From: Marsupella aquatica
Taxonomy: Eukaryota > Marchantiophyta
Length of the DNA stretch: 64,000 bases
NCBI GenBank assembly: GCA_973895155.1
Contig: OZ316897.1
Span: 15,314,001-15,378,000 of the forward strand
Direction of reading: 5' to 3'
Of the stretch, positions 25,796 through 37,999 are shown one piece after another (within the stretch, counting starts at the first letter, position 1; the number at the start of each line of letters is the position of its first letter). The notes beneath the pieces were generated by a model. The model was not told where the DNA came from, did no database searches, and worked only from the letters and a program-made list of their open reading frames with translations. A program made the translations under genes and the position numbers.

Positions 25796-28007
25796 CGAAT
25801 TGCACATGGAACCAACATCACACAGTGCTCCACATAAATCATCAAAATTGAGCTGCCAGTCTACTGTAGAGTGGCCTCTTATACTCAAGGTAGAGAGCGA
25901 GTCTGTTGGTCCCCTCCCACACAAGAGGTGCTGCGAAGCTCCCTGAGCATCGTCGAGACATTCTCACCGCGTGAGAATTTGTATGTTATTGGAAATGGCC
26001 TCTGGAGGCCTACCGCAGCAGCCGGAGAGGGCAGGTCCACAGCCCCTCACGCGGCACTTCGACTGCAGGACAAGGAATCTCTAAAGGCTGAATGTAAAAA
26101 GAATGTTGTCTGCAGGGAGAAGAGAAAGGTCCGCTACGATTGGCTTGCAAAATAGCAGTTGCAGTCCAGAACTCCACAATATTTTTCTTGACTGTTGGTT
26201 GTGGTGGGGATCCGGATTCAATTCAGTGCATTGCATAATCATAGCCATTTACGTACAATCTCACAAGCTTTCTGTAGCTTCCAGTCAAGTTAAAATTGTA
26301 GAACATCTGATGCGGAAAGGATGCAGTGTTCGTAGTCGTAACATCATCACCTGCCACCGGGGAACTCCCTGATTGTGTGAAACCAGGGAGACTTTACGAG
26401 AGAATTGATCACAACAAATTTCGTTTGATATTCCGGATATTCAAAGTAAGCAATGGTCAGGGTTGAACAGACAACTGAGATTCAATTCCCAAGAAGAATG
26501 AACTGAAAGGAGGACGGAAAATCGTGGCATAGAGTAGAAGAAGGACAACAGTCATCTTCTAAGCAGAGGAGGACACCGGGACCCCTGTAGAATCCTACAA
26601 TGCCCTCTATACCACCGAGGGGCTCCACTCCACAGAACTGAGGGACTGCGACAAGCGGTGGATGATGATTTAGTGACCTCTAAAGGTCAGAGTAACAGGC
26701 ACTCAAAAGGTCACAGCCTCAAGTAGTAATACCTGCCCCGTGAACTCATGACGATGTGGCCAAGTGCTCGCACCCAGTTGCTCGTCGACAGATATGTCAT
26801 CAAAGACACGCAGCTCGATCAAGCCTGAAATTTCAACCATTGCTCCAGACGGTGACGCTCGAGTCCACATGATGGGAAACTTACTGTAAGGAAAACTGAA
26901 ACCAGCAGAGGGCAAACCTCGAAGGGTCTCAGTATTGCATCCTTGGGATTTCTAGTAATGATTGGAAATCATGAGTTCTCCGAGTGGGAAGTTACCTGGG
27001 GAAGGAGGAGAAGTTACAGAGCCGCAAGAAATGTTGCAAGCTGAGAACTTGGTCCCTGGCCCGGTTCAATGTCCTCCAGACGCAACTATTCAAGTCTTCT
27101 CAAAAGGTTCTTGTCTCACTGTCGTTGGTGGAATTCTAGTCGAACAAATAATAGTACATTCCCCGAGGGACTATGTGATAGCTAGGACCGGGTGTGTCTT
27201 GTCGGGTTTAATTCGAGGAGAGTGGTTTCTGTAAGCTGTGGTAAAGCTTTATTGTCTAGAATCCAGGCAAGTACTTGTCACCGTTCGCAGATTTGCAACC
27301 AACCTGCAATTCTGCAAGCGAAAGCCTCATGGAATTTGAGTTTTTTTTGTTTTTGTTTTTGTTTTTGGGATTTGAGAAGCTTTGCATTCGCAGGAGTGTA
27401 TTATGCTAATTCAAATGAAGTGTTCTAAATGTCTATCCGTGAACTGATCGCATGATATTAATCTGCTAGCACGGAGTTTGTGACCTGGTCGATTGCTAAA
27501 AGCCGGAAATCAGTTATCCTCGCTAGAAAGTGATTTACAAATCAGAATTTACTCCACTTCAGAAATAGCTACAGCAATCTTGTTCACCTCAATGGACGTT
27601 AGCAACAGTATAAACATTTTCATGAGGTTCGCTAAGTTTGGGCCACAGTTTTGCTCAAGATAATTTATCCGTGCTCCATACACCCACCCAGTAATCTATA
27701 TCTGCAAATTAGTTCGATGTGTCGAAGGAACCTTTATTCAATGGATACCTCGTCCAGACAGCTTTGGGTACAAAACAAGGATATCGCCTGAGGGAAAAGC
27801 CAGAATTCATGAAGCCATCAACGATGGCTTGCAGGATTGGGTACTTAAAATCACTGAACGAGAGATGGCTTGCAGGGTTGGAATACTTAAAGCAAATTAA
27901 AGCAGGAGCTGGTCAGTTGTCGGTATTGGACAACTAGCGATGTCGAGCTGAGTGAGTAGGTCGAGTTTTGTCAATTATCTCCCTGACAATTTGTCGATCG
28001 GTTGCAG
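25796..28007. other. Region upstream of the KUP transporter
   Basis: It must contain the KUP promoter and probably one or more 5' exons, since the first clear KUP exon opens with an acceptor and has no in-frame ATG near its start. Candidate start regions are an ATG at 26971 and ORFs near 27700-27930, none confirmed. 27338-27366 is a (TTTTTG)n simple repeat. 27826-27902 has a short duplication around TGGCTTGCAGG(A/G)TTGG. Small ORFs at 25871-26155 and 26703-26915 (minus) have no recognisable domain. Confidence 0.45.
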
Positions 28008-31000
28008 GAGGCGAGACGAAGGGAGAGGAAGCAGACCTTGAACTCCCAAGCTCTCCACTAGAGCCTACTTATACAGTTGCTGGCAATGACCAAGGCCCAG
28101 TTCGTCGATTTTCAATCGACTCCACAGAGCCGGGAAGTGGAATTTACCAAAGATCGGACACTGGTACCAGCAGCAGCAGCAGCAGCAGGAGCAGCAGTGC
28201 CAGTCGAGACGATCCCTTCTTTCAACCTGCAGACCTATTTGAAGACCTCTCGGCGGCCAACAAACCACGGCCTGCGAAAACCCATGAGCAGGTAGAGTAC
28301 TCAGGCAAGAGTCTAGCTAGGTCTCATGTGATGAACTTGACAAATGGACCAGCACCGGTGGCTTGAATCGTACGAATTAATTTGAACTCCGAACAGTGCT
28401 TCTCAAAGAATGTAATTGAATTAGATAAAAAAATTCTGAACGCAGCTTGAAAGGCTGGTGCTGATTTTCATTTCCTAAACTCCTGAAGAGTTGCTCGTAA
28501 TGGTTGGTATGTACAGCGAGGTAATCTCCCTCTGAAAGTCACGCTTCAACTAGCATTTCAAGCCATCGGAGTCGTGTTTGGAGATTTGGGGGCCTCCCCA
28601 TTGTTTGTGTACGACAGCGCATTCGGTGGCGCTGGTGTGTCGATGTCTGAAGATAACGTGCTGGGCGCTCTGTCGCTTATCATCTACACCATCACCCTCG
28701 TTCCACTCATCAAGTATATCATCATCGTCTTGATTGCCAATGACAACGGAAATGGTGAGTTTTCTGAGCCATTCTGTGAAATTCATCTTCATATATAGTG
28801 GTTGATCAATAATGGCCAAATGCCATTGTCAATAGCAATTGAATAGCAGAAACGCAAGATTGAACTGCATCTTCTAATAAGCGAAGTAAGCGATTAAGTA
28901 AACTTGTGAAATAAAGTCTTCGTTAGGGCTCTATCACTAGCTTACAAAACTCTTTATTTGTCATCGCAGGAGAGACCTTTGCTCTCTATTCGCTCATCTG
29001 TCGTTGTGCAAGGATCAAGGTTGGAACATATCAGATTCCGGAAGATCGTAAGCTTTCATCTTACCACCTGCTTGATGACATTTCAAAGAATAGGGATCGC
29101 GGGGAACTATCAGATTGGATTAAAGAAAAACTTCAGAAGAGCACGCTTTGCCAGGACATTCTCCTCCTGCTTGCACTGTTTGGCACGTGTGCTTTCATCG
29201 GAGATGGTGTACTAACACCCGCCATATCAGGTACCATGACAGCGTAAGCTTTGAAAATTTTGATGATGAAAGAACCGTTTGAAAATTCAAGAACTGGTTC
29301 CATTGTTGAGATCCTACGGAGTGATAGAATTCTTGTCTTGATGTATACGAGAAGCTTACTCAAAGCATAGTTGGAATGTTATTCTCCGTCTCCTTTCTCT
29401 AGTCCTCAGCTCAAATGCACGGAGAGCTTCTGGCTTGGCTGGCTCTATGCATGATACGAAATATTGAAAGTAAAAGGGTGCAGGTTGGGTTAGGCGAGTG
29501 GAAGAAAAGCTCACTTCCTGTCCTGTTCTGTTCTATGTGTAGTCCTCGGGGCAATGTCAGGCCTTACAACGAGGTTTCCCAGCGCTTCCGAGGGTAAGTT
29601 GACTATTTTATGAAGACTGTAGTATCACATTCCCAGGATGAGTTTCTATCTGGTCTTTTTGATGGTGGCCCTGTCGTCTCACACATTTCAAGGTGGTGAT
29701 TTTGGCATTGTGCATCACCTGCTCTGCTATTTGGGATCAATAATTGGTATCGAAGGAGGAATTGTTTGCTTTTCCTTCTTGTTGTTCCTGGACTTGTAGT
29801 TCAGCTTGCAAGAGTTAATGGTCCATATTTCCTTGGAATGCGGTCAACATAAATGCAAATTTCAATTGTGAGACAAGATTCGAAGCGAGTCTATAACTGG
29901 AGGTGATCTTAAAGAGAGACAATGTTTATTGCTCCTTGTCTCCGGACATTGCAGGACACCTTTGCAGCGGACAAATCCAGTGTCTTGCTCGGCCTTTATG
30001 ACAGAAACTGGCAAAGGTGTCCTGCAACATTTGTCCGTGTTAATAGTACTCATTTAACGTCTTGGACTGAATTCGGAGGACCAACTGTGGATTGGACATT
30101 TGAACCTGTGCAGAAACGGTGACATACTGTTCGGCAGGAATATTAGTGATCCTTTTTCTCATCCAACGTTTTGGGACAGATAGAGTTTCATTCCTGTTTT
30201 CACCCGTTATCTTCACCTGGTTTATCTTTATCTTTGCTATTGGAGCGTACAACGTGCAGTTCTATCCAGCTGTGTTCAAAGCTTTCAACCCCTATTACAT
30301 CTACCTCTTCTTTGAGCGCAACAAAAAGCGAGGATTTGTTTCTCTCGCAGGCATTGTGCTTGCCATAACAGGTAGCTCATTTGCAAAGCCCGCTCATTTC
30401 TACATGTCTACTCAATATGCAACTCAGGAATTTCCTTGATTAAGCTTTCGTACGAGAAGTGAAATAACTTTCTAGTTACTTTGGTTGTCACGATGGTTTT
30501 CTTGGCGTCAGGTTCGGAGTCAATCGTTACAGATATGGGCCACTTCTCAGTTGCCTCAATACAGGTATACCAGGTACAAGTAGAGACCCAAATACGTTTG
30601 TTTTTGCTTTGCGAGGTAACAGACTGCATCGCAGCTTGCCTTGGGGTCTCTCTTCTGCTAACGTTTGGATGTCGTTCTGGAGTGACATGCAGATTGCATT
30701 TTCAACCCTGGTGTATCCTTCACTGCTTGTGGCATACATTGGTCAGGCAGCATTCCTTATCCATGATCCGAGAGTCATCGAAGAAACATTTTACAAATCA
30801 ACTCCTCGTGAGATATCTAAAACTATGCTTCCAGTTCATTCATCTGCTATTGTCCTCCTTCCCGAGGTCAACCTTGGACTCGCCTGTTTTGTTCGCACGT
30901 TTGCCACATGTAGTGCAGTGGCAATGTGCCCCATAGTGGATGAAACCATCCAGTGATGATTTCTGGTTTCTTTTAAATTGTACTTGGACAAGTTTTTGCT

Positions 31001-32764
31001 TGTTTCGCCGATGATATGGTTGACTTCAAAATCTGAGAGGCTGGTTCTTTGTTTGTAGGTTCATTGTTTTGGCCCATGTTTGTAATGGCAAATGCCACGG
31101 CCGTCATAGCCAGCCAAGGCATGATCAGTTCAACGTTCTGCATCATTGAGCGGTGTATGTCGTTAGGTTGCTTCCCAAGATGTAAAGTTGTTCACACCAG
31201 CAAGAAATTCGAGGGGCAGATCTACATTCCTGAAGTCAATTGGATACTCATGCTCCTCACAGTCGCAGTCACAATAGGTTTCAAAACCACCGGGAAAATT
31301 AAGGGCGCTTATGGTGAGTACCTATCCCGCTGACCTGTTGTACGACTGCTGCTTATATGAAATGAAATTTGGCACCAAAAGCATTCCATGTTGTCCACTG
31401 TAATTGTTTGGCCTTCGGTGTAATGTGATCTTGGGTGGAAACTCTACACATTTCCAATGGTCGGCTTGTAACCGTTGAAATCCCAAGCTGGTGTAGTTCT
31501 TTCTGTGGCACCTTTAGGCATTGAAAGGTGATTGAATGGTTAAGAAAGTTGAACAGTTGGAAATGCATGTAGTCAGTTGCGCTGAATTTTCATTGTGCGT
31601 GCTACCACTGCTTGCTCTTGAGCTCCAAAGCCTTCAGTCATATACTTCGGTCACTCATTAACGATGTAGAAATCTAGTCATTCATTGTACAAGTCTTCAG
31701 TTATCTTCTTCCTCGCCATGTTCATCTATAACCCTGTTACAATACTGGGTGCTCCAGGACTTGCTGTGGTCTCCGTGATGTTGGTGACCACTGTCTTTGT
31801 GACCCTGATCATGATCATGATTTGGCGTCGGAGCCTGTGGATTGCCGGAGCCTTCTTGACCGTGTTTATGGTAGTTGAGACGGTCTACTACAGTTCGGTC
31901 CTGTACAAGATTCCAGAGGGAGGCTGGGTGCCGGTGACCTTTGTGGGTGTGGTGTATAGTATGATGTATATATGGCACTATGGTAGAAAGCACAGATATT
32001 TGTATGAGATCCAGCACAACATGTCCATGGATTGCGTTTTGGATCTAGGATCCAGCCTTCAAGCTACTCGCGTCCAGGGAGTTGCATTTCTCTACTCTGA
32101 GCTGGCTGATGGTATTCCCACCATTTTCGCCCACCTCACCACCAATCTGAAGGCTATGCACTCCATTCTGGTGTTCGTGTGCGTGAAGCACTTGCCAATT
32201 GCGCATGTACGAGAGGAGGAACGTCTTCTGGTTCGTCGTTTGTGTGCCAAACAATACCACATGTACAGCATCGGAGTCAGGTATGGCTATGCCGATCAGA
32301 AAGGTACTGATGTAGATTTCGAAAGGCGGCTCATTGATAGCCTCGCCAGCTACATTGCAGAAGAGAACAGCCAGCCGGACCGGCAACTGGCCTCACGAAT
32401 TGATAGCACCGAAGACGCAACTCTTCAAGAGTCGGATAGTGACATGAATGAGGGTCTTCGTAGGCAGGTCAGCTCTAATTCATCGAATTCAGAATTTGCG
32501 GTTGTCTTCCCTGTTGTTCCCCACGAGACTGCTGGTGAAGAGGCGACTGCTGATTTAGCAATGCTAGAACAGAGCAGGAAAACTGGCGTAGTGTACTTTG
32601 TAGGCCGAGTCGAAGTCAAAGCAGCAGAAGGGTCATCGACATTCAGAAGATACGTGATAGATAAAGCCTACAATTTCTTAAGGAAAAATTGCCGAGCACT
32701 TTCAGTGGGCTTGAATGTCCCACCCTCGAGGATTGTACAAATTGGCATGTTGCACCGCATTTGA
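28008..32764 (+). CDS. KUP: KUP/HAK/KT potassium transporter (5' end incomplete)
   Basis: Known of the family: multi-pass membrane K+ uptake proteins, thought to act with H+. Exons supported by motif and phase: 28008-28291 (less sure), 28517-28754, 28970-29230, 29543-29593, 30138-30371, 30512-30564, 30693-30807, 31059-31313, 31758-32764. Landmarks: FQAIGVVFGDLGASPLF, NVLGALSLIIYT, TFALYSLICR, GDGVLTPAIS, QRFGTDRV, AFNPYYIY, DMGHFSVASIQ, AYIGQAAFL, ASQGMISSTF, LGCFPRCKVVHTS, GQIYIPEVNW, then a long hydrophilic C-terminal half with GGWVPV and RRLCAKQYHMY. Exon 1 encodes a Ser-rich tract from an (AGC)n run. Between 29593 and 30138 homologues usually have several more residues, for which I found no exon. 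The filter-region motif differs from the usual GDxGTSPLY (Ala for Thr, Phe for Tyr). Start codon not found. Confidence 0.83.
28168..28198 (+). repeat. CAG trinucleotide repeat in KUP exon 1
   Basis: Seven perfect CAG units followed by two imperfect ones. In the KUP frame they are read as AGC and code for a serine tract in the predicted cytosolic N-terminus. Such runs vary in length between alleles. Confidence 0.8.
29949..30037. repeat. Interleaved inverted repeats (A-B-A'-B') in a KUP intron
   Basis: Arm A 29949-29965 pairs perfectly with A' 30011-30027 (17 bp). Arm B 29968-29976 pairs perfectly with B' 30029-30037 (9 bp). The order A-B-A'-B' is that of a pseudoknot and is not a simple hairpin. 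It lies between the exons ending at 29593 and starting at 30138. Confidence 0.85.
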
Positions 32765-33410
32765 GTGCAGTGCACTTATATGGAAATGATTACTGGACTG
32801 ATTCTCAATTTCTAACCTGGATGATCATCACACAGCTGGGTAGGTAACTGCAACACATCTGGAGATGAGAGACAGAGATAGATGTTTCCAAGCTCTGATG
32901 ATCGAGTGTTCCTCGCGGAAGTTGTGAAGTTATACCGGATGCATAAACAAAATCCGACATATTGAATATTCATTCGGGGATAGAATATTTTTCCACTCTC
33001 TTCACCAATCAATTTAGGGCCGTCGTGCATAACGATTCTCTAATCAAAGCAAAGTTCATTCGAGGGGGGGGCGTTTGTTTGGGAAGATCCTGTTTGGAGG
33101 TTCACTTTAAAGTGGCATGATGGGAAGGGGAGAACTCCTTCGTTTCAAAGTTCCATTATGGGCAGGGGAGAACTCCATTGCTCGTTTAATTGACAAAAGA
33201 GGAGTATAAGAGTTTAAAAATCTTCGTGACGGCATACCTGAACCTAAAGTTCCAATAGTAACCTAAATTGTGCAATATGACCACAGAAACGGTCATCTAC
33301 CTATTTGGAGCTCTTTCACTATATCTATAACCGTGATCCTGGATTTTATACACTGAAATTGGTAAGTGAAGGGGTTGGTCTTGGACTATTTACAAAGCAG
33401 AATGAACTTT
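32765..33410. other. Intergenic spacer between convergent KUP and orphan ORF
   Basis: It contains the 3' flanks of both genes, which face each other. A short imperfect duplication (GGGAAGGGGAGAACTCC and a second GGGCAGGGGAGAACTCC) lies at 33121-33174. No ORF or RNA gene seen. Confidence 0.5.
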
Positions 33411-35036
33411 TCACCCACTGAAATAATTTCTGTGAAATGGGGGCGGAAGTGTAATTCCAACATCGAGAGCACTTTTGAGAAGGTCCACGGCAGTGACATT
33501 AGTAGCAGGCCTCTCACCTGATCGGAGTCTTGTAACCTCCAGCACAGTACTTGCTGAGACCATGTCTCGCTCCGTTCTCAACTTTTCCGTGAGTAGATTG
33601 AAGCTTTTACTACGAGCTCTCTTGCCTCCACTCTGATTTCTCAAATTGTCCAATTTCTCTTGAACAGCTCTTGGAGGTCTTGGTGGACTTGACAGACTAC
33701 ACTGCCCACCACCGTCAGTAGCACAAGAAGCAATAGCAGCAGCTCCAGCCTTGTCCACTGAGTTAGGGGCAGCCATCGCACCTTTGGAGGGCGTTGACCG
33801 AAGAGTCTCCCTGGACTTCTCTTGCCAACTCAAAAACTCTTTTCCACCTTGACAATGGTCTGCAGCAAGTGGCGTTCCCATTTCATCAGTCGAGACTTTC
33901 GATAGCGCAACCACTCTTTCTACACAAACTTCTCCCTCCGCAACCCTTTCCACAGTGTCCAGCTGATGCGGACCCGGAGATCTCCTATTTTCAGATTTAT
34001 CTCCTGATTTCACCCCCTTTCCCGAATTATCATCTTCCACCACGTCCATCTTGTCTACAGCAAGCATGCTGACCTGGACTGAGTTGGCAATCTGATCCAG
34101 CACATTATTAGCACTCAGCACACTAGTCGCTAATTCCAACACACTTTCACTACGGTGCTCACCAGACAATGCTGGTTGAAAATATGTTTGGGAATCTTTT
34201 GCTTTTCTCCTGAGACTCGTGAAAGCAGAAGCCCTTCCAGACCCAATATTTCTTCCTACAATGGGAGGAGGCTCCAAAGCTGTGCTGCCCCCAGGTAAAG
34301 ACGATTCCTGACGAGACAGAAGACCGATTCCGATAGAGCTCACATTCTGGTGAGCCTCACAGTCAGCAGTTGTCTTTGACCCTCCTCCTCCACCACCACC
34401 AACATTGGCTGAGCCTTCTCTTCTTCCAGATCTCTCCTCTGCTCCTAGGGTTTCTTGGTCCACCTCCATTTCTGCTCTTACTCCAATTGCGACACCATCA
34501 GCCTCATGAGGAATAGCACTGGGTCTGTTAGTCACTTCCAACACGCACACAAGCTTGAGGTTGGAGTTGAATGGTAATTTTCTAACCTCCTCCACCGCTG
34601 CAGCATTCACTCTGGTGGAGGTGGTAGGGGACTTGGGATCATCTTTACAGCAATGTGCAGCAGCAGGGAGACTCCAGGATACTGTTCTAGGTGGGGATTG
34701 GGACCTATCACTCTCAAAGGCCTTGTTGTAGCTGTCTTCTTCTTCTTCCCCTTCGTCCAATGCAACGTTCCGAGTGGTCCTCGGGCTTGGGATGCACATA
34801 TCTGTGGGGGAAACCAACTCCACAGCCTCCTGAGAGGGTCCAGAGCACAAAGAGGGCCCACTGACATCGAACACTCGTTCTAGAGAGCTTGGGCTGGAGT
34901 TTTCGGCGTACCTGTGCTGGCTGGGCGTCTCCTCGAAGATTCCGGCTCCCTGGCTTATGCCATCCCATCCGGCAATTTCCTCCAGTACATCTTCTTGAGA
35001 GGAGGAAATGAGCACTCTCTTCCCGAATCTAGGCAT
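33411..35036 (-). CDS. Uncharacterised intronless 541-residue protein, mostly disordered
   Basis: A single open frame from ATG at 35034-35036 (MPRFGKRVLISSSQEDVL) to a stop at 33411. I recognise no domain. The sequence is low-complexity in places (Ser/Pro-rich, an acidic GEEEEDS stretch near residue 100, a Gly7 run near residue 215), with no signal peptide or membrane segment. The more ordered parts are KLPFNSNLKLVCVLEV near residue 155 and the last 120 residues. These contain a basic KRARSKSFNLLTEKLR segment and a short hydrophobic-acidic tail ending in AVDLLKSALDVGITLPPPF. A 1.6-kb frame without introns or stops is unlikely by chance at this base composition, which supports a real gene. It may instead be one exon of a larger gene. 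Confidence 0.6.
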   Translation of the reverse strand: MPRFGKRVLISSSQEDVLEEIAGWDGISQGAGIFEETPSQHRYAENSSPSSLERVFDVSGPSLCSGPSQEAVELVSPTDMCIPSPRTTRNVALDEGEEEEDSYNKAFESDRSQSPPRTVSWSLPAAAHCCKDDPKSPTTSTRVNAAAVEEVRKLPFNSNLKLVCVLEVTNRPSAIPHEADGVAIGVRAEMEVDQETLGAEERSGRREGSANVGGGGGGGSKTTADCEAHQNVSSIGIGLLSRQESSLPGGSTALEPPPIVGRNIGSGRASAFTSLRRKAKDSQTYFQPALSGEHRSESVLELATSVLSANNVLDQIANSVQVSMLAVDKMDVVEDDNSGKGVKSGDKSENRRSPGPHQLDTVERVAEGEVCVERVVALSKVSTDEMGTPLAADHCQGGKEFLSWQEKSRETLRSTPSKGAMAAPNSVDKAGAAAIASCATDGGGQCSLSSPPRPPRAVQEKLDNLRNQSGGKRARSKSFNLLTEKLRTERDMVSASTVLEVTRLRSGERPATNVTAVDLLKSALDVGITLPPPFHRNYFSG

Positions 35037-36583
35037 GCTTTCAATTCGAGCGCTAACGGGAAAAGATCGCTGAAGGGCAGTGTCCTTCAGTCCATCGCGG
35101 CGGTAGAATTCCGCACCGGCCAGACAATGGTCACAATACCCCGTCCAAATTGCACGAAGTGCTTCGGCAGCTGTCGAGACATTCAGGACTCCTTAAGATA
35201 ATGCAACTTGACACAACATCGGCAATGGAGTGAAATTAACGGCCGCACTGAATTCTCCTCTCACAGGGCTCTCAAGAGCTATCAATTGCCCTAACACGAA
35301 TTCAGTGGCCGACCCACGAATTCAGTGGCCGACCTCAAAGTTATCAGACAGTCAAAGTAAAGCGTTGCCGTCTGCAATCATGGCCTCCAGCTTCTTCTTC
35401 TTCTTCGAGAAAATTCAGAAACCCTGACATTGTCCACAGAGGAACTGCCCGAAGGGAAAGGGCCTTCCAGGGTCTACTCCCCGCCATTTCTATCGGAGCA
35501 CACAGAGAAGATGTTCATAGACCTCGACTCCTACTGCAGAGCAATCCACAATGTCGAAATCCACCTCATTCACACTTCCGCATCCTCCACTTGAAAGAAG
35601 ATCAACCACGTCCACAACAGAGGCTCATCAACAATCCGAGCTTACGAAACTCGTTCACAACGAATCGAATCCAATCGATCTGCACCACGAATCAAAAAAC
35701 TGAGCTGACGGCTTCCGACTCTGACGAAACTCGGGCCACATCAAGTCGATCTGCATCACGAATCGCAAGGTTTACTGAACGCATCACACGAGCAGAACGA
35801 GCAGAACGAGCAGATTCAATTGCAAAAGCTCCGTTCGTCCGCAGCAGAGCTGGACTTTGCCACGGACACTTCTGTCGACGATTGTGGGGAGTCTCATGAC
35901 TGAGCTGATGAGGGGGCCTAATTCGCGCGGGAAGCGTAAATGCACGAGAAGATCGTCCCGCCAAGTGGAACCTGGATGACAGAATGTAATGTACTGTAAC
36001 TTACCATAATACCATTGTTCTCTTGTTTTCTGTTTGTTTGAATACTAGCCCCATTAGCCGGTCCTATTGTTCTCTTCTTTTATGTTTGTTTGAATACTAG
36101 CCACATTACCTGGTCCTATTGTACTATTCTTTTCTGTTTGTTTGAATACTAGCCCCGTTACCTTGTCCTTGAATGCAAATAGATATGAAGAAAAATAATC
36201 TTGCTTAATAAAATTGATATGTTATTTACGGACCCCCATTGGAGGTTTCTTGCAAATTCTCTGGCACCGGAGCGCACCATGTCAGCGTGGACGTAGACAA
36301 ACAAGACAAGACTAGTTTGCAATGAAAAATAACTGCCCCAGTCGTGTTTGCAGCAAAATTTGTGTAACTTTTTTCAGTTAATCTTTGTCCCATTCTTGTT
36401 TTTTGTCCACCTTCATTTCAGTTTTGTCATAATTTAAAATGAATATTTTTATTGAGCCTCGTGATCACTTTTGTCTGTATTAAGGGTTACAGTCTAGAGG
36501 GCTTAGTTCACTCTAGACCCTAGGCCCTTAAGAGTAGACTTTGTTCATACTTTTATAGTAAGATATAATAGTGCAAAATTAAA
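35037..36583. other. Intergenic region with short tandem repeats
   Basis: It includes the presumed promoter of the orphan ORF. 35295-35334 is an exact 20-bp tandem pair (CACGAATTCAGTGGCCGACC twice). 35788-35812 repeats GAGCAGAAC. 36014-36166 holds three copies of a 52-bp unit containing TGTTTGTTTGAATACTAGCC (at 36031, 36083 and 36135). ORFs at 35591-35964 on both strands overlap each other and have no domain. Confidence 0.5.
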
Positions 36584-37650
36584 GGACAAAAATGCCCAAC
36601 CAGGAGACAGGGTCCCAAATGCATAGCAACCCAAGTAGGGGGAAACCCCCAAAAAAGACCTAAGAGGCCTAACCAGCCAAGGGGTCCCCCACAACCACAA
36701 GGGAACAACCAACTAAAGAAACCACAACAAGGTCGCCTAAAGACTAACACCCTAGTGGGTAGAGAACTGAAAAGCCTGGTAGTGCTCCAGAGTAAACCGA
36801 GCATAGGAGGGTCATGGAAGTGAAATCTGTGTAGAGGCTCTAAAACCAACTGCATCGGCTTGACAAAGTATAGTCAATGCCTCAGCCCTCTGAAGTGCCA
36901 CTAACACCCTTCGTTCAGCCGATGAACTGATCAAAGGTAGGGTGAAATGCACCAAAAACCTCAAGAGCAAAAGGGTAGTCAAACCAAATCCCAAGGGTAA
37001 CGAACAACATAAGCCTCCCCCCAACTTGAGCAAGCCAGGCACATGGGCGGCTACCGCGATGTGACTCAATGGGATCAGGAACAACCATATCACCAAAAGA
37101 ACAAACTCCAGCCCAAGAAAAGATGAGATTGGCTCGCCGTCAGTCAAGCACGCCATCACAAGGGGGAACAACATGTCGTTGCTCCATAGCAACATGGTAT
37201 CCTGAGTCTCGGGCAATGGCCGCCACAACATCACAAATGTCAACATGAGTCATAGTCTGTTTGTTCCCATGGCCACACCTAAGAATATGGACTCCCCTAG
37301 GGTCCAGAGACGCCCTAGAGACACAACTGAAGTAGGTTGATCACGAAGGCAAGGATTGTGTAGTCCAAGGAGAAGGCGCATAGATGTGGTAAAAAGGAAG
37401 AAGCTCAGACATACGAATGGAGGCCCACAAAGGACTGGTAGAAAGCCTAGCTCCAAAACCAGAACCCGCACAAGATAAGAGGCAAGCACAGACTGTGTCA
37501 GAAGGTGCATGGGAGAACCTATATGCTGGAAAGGGTGTGACTGTGAATGCAACCAAAAATCACCTACTGAACACAATTCAAACTATGATGGGCTTACCAA
37601 ATCAGAGGTCCGGAAGTTGGGCTTGCAACACAATTATGACTAGGAGTACA
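36584..37650 (-). mobile_element. Retroelement 3'-end fragment (same family as 17971-18240)
   Basis: 36584-36845 shares ordered blocks with the insert at 17971-18240 (GGACAAAAATGCC, GTCCCCCACAACCACAA, AGAACTGAAAAGCC). The following roughly 800 bp to about 37650 keeps the same base skew and long hydrophobic minus-strand frames without known domains. This resembles the 3' untranslated part of a LINE, so the copy is probably a longer 3' fragment. I could not find target duplications, and the right boundary is uncertain. Confidence 0.45.
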
Positions 37651-37999
37651 GGAAGAACATGACTAATAATAACAAAGCTCATATTTGCCACAATTTATTT
37701 GTTGAAATGAATGATGGGTAGACAAAACTAAGATGTTTGCAAAGCTTGTTGTCCTGAAAGGTTACTATATACTTAAGCCACTCTCTAAGTACATTCTCAA
37801 AAATTAATTTTACTATCTTACTAGTACATTGCAATGAGAAGCTAGAGTTGGGGTCTAGGCTAGCTTTGAGAGTGCACCTCGAAACCCTGGCTCTAGAGAC
37901 CCACCAAATTTTGTGAACAGAAAGAAAGAAAGAATGATGGGATGTTATATATGTCTTGATAGAGGGTGTTGGTTGCTCTCTAGCGGGCCTGGGCATTTT

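Noticed and set aside
26703-26915. 70-codon minus-strand ORF upstream of KUP
   Set aside because: Protein-like composition, but no homologue recognised, no splice partners found, and too short to call.
36812-37576. Hydrophobic minus-strand ORFs (108-144 codons)
   Set aside because: They look like membrane proteins only because of T/G-rich retroelement sequence. They overlap one another and lack known motifs.
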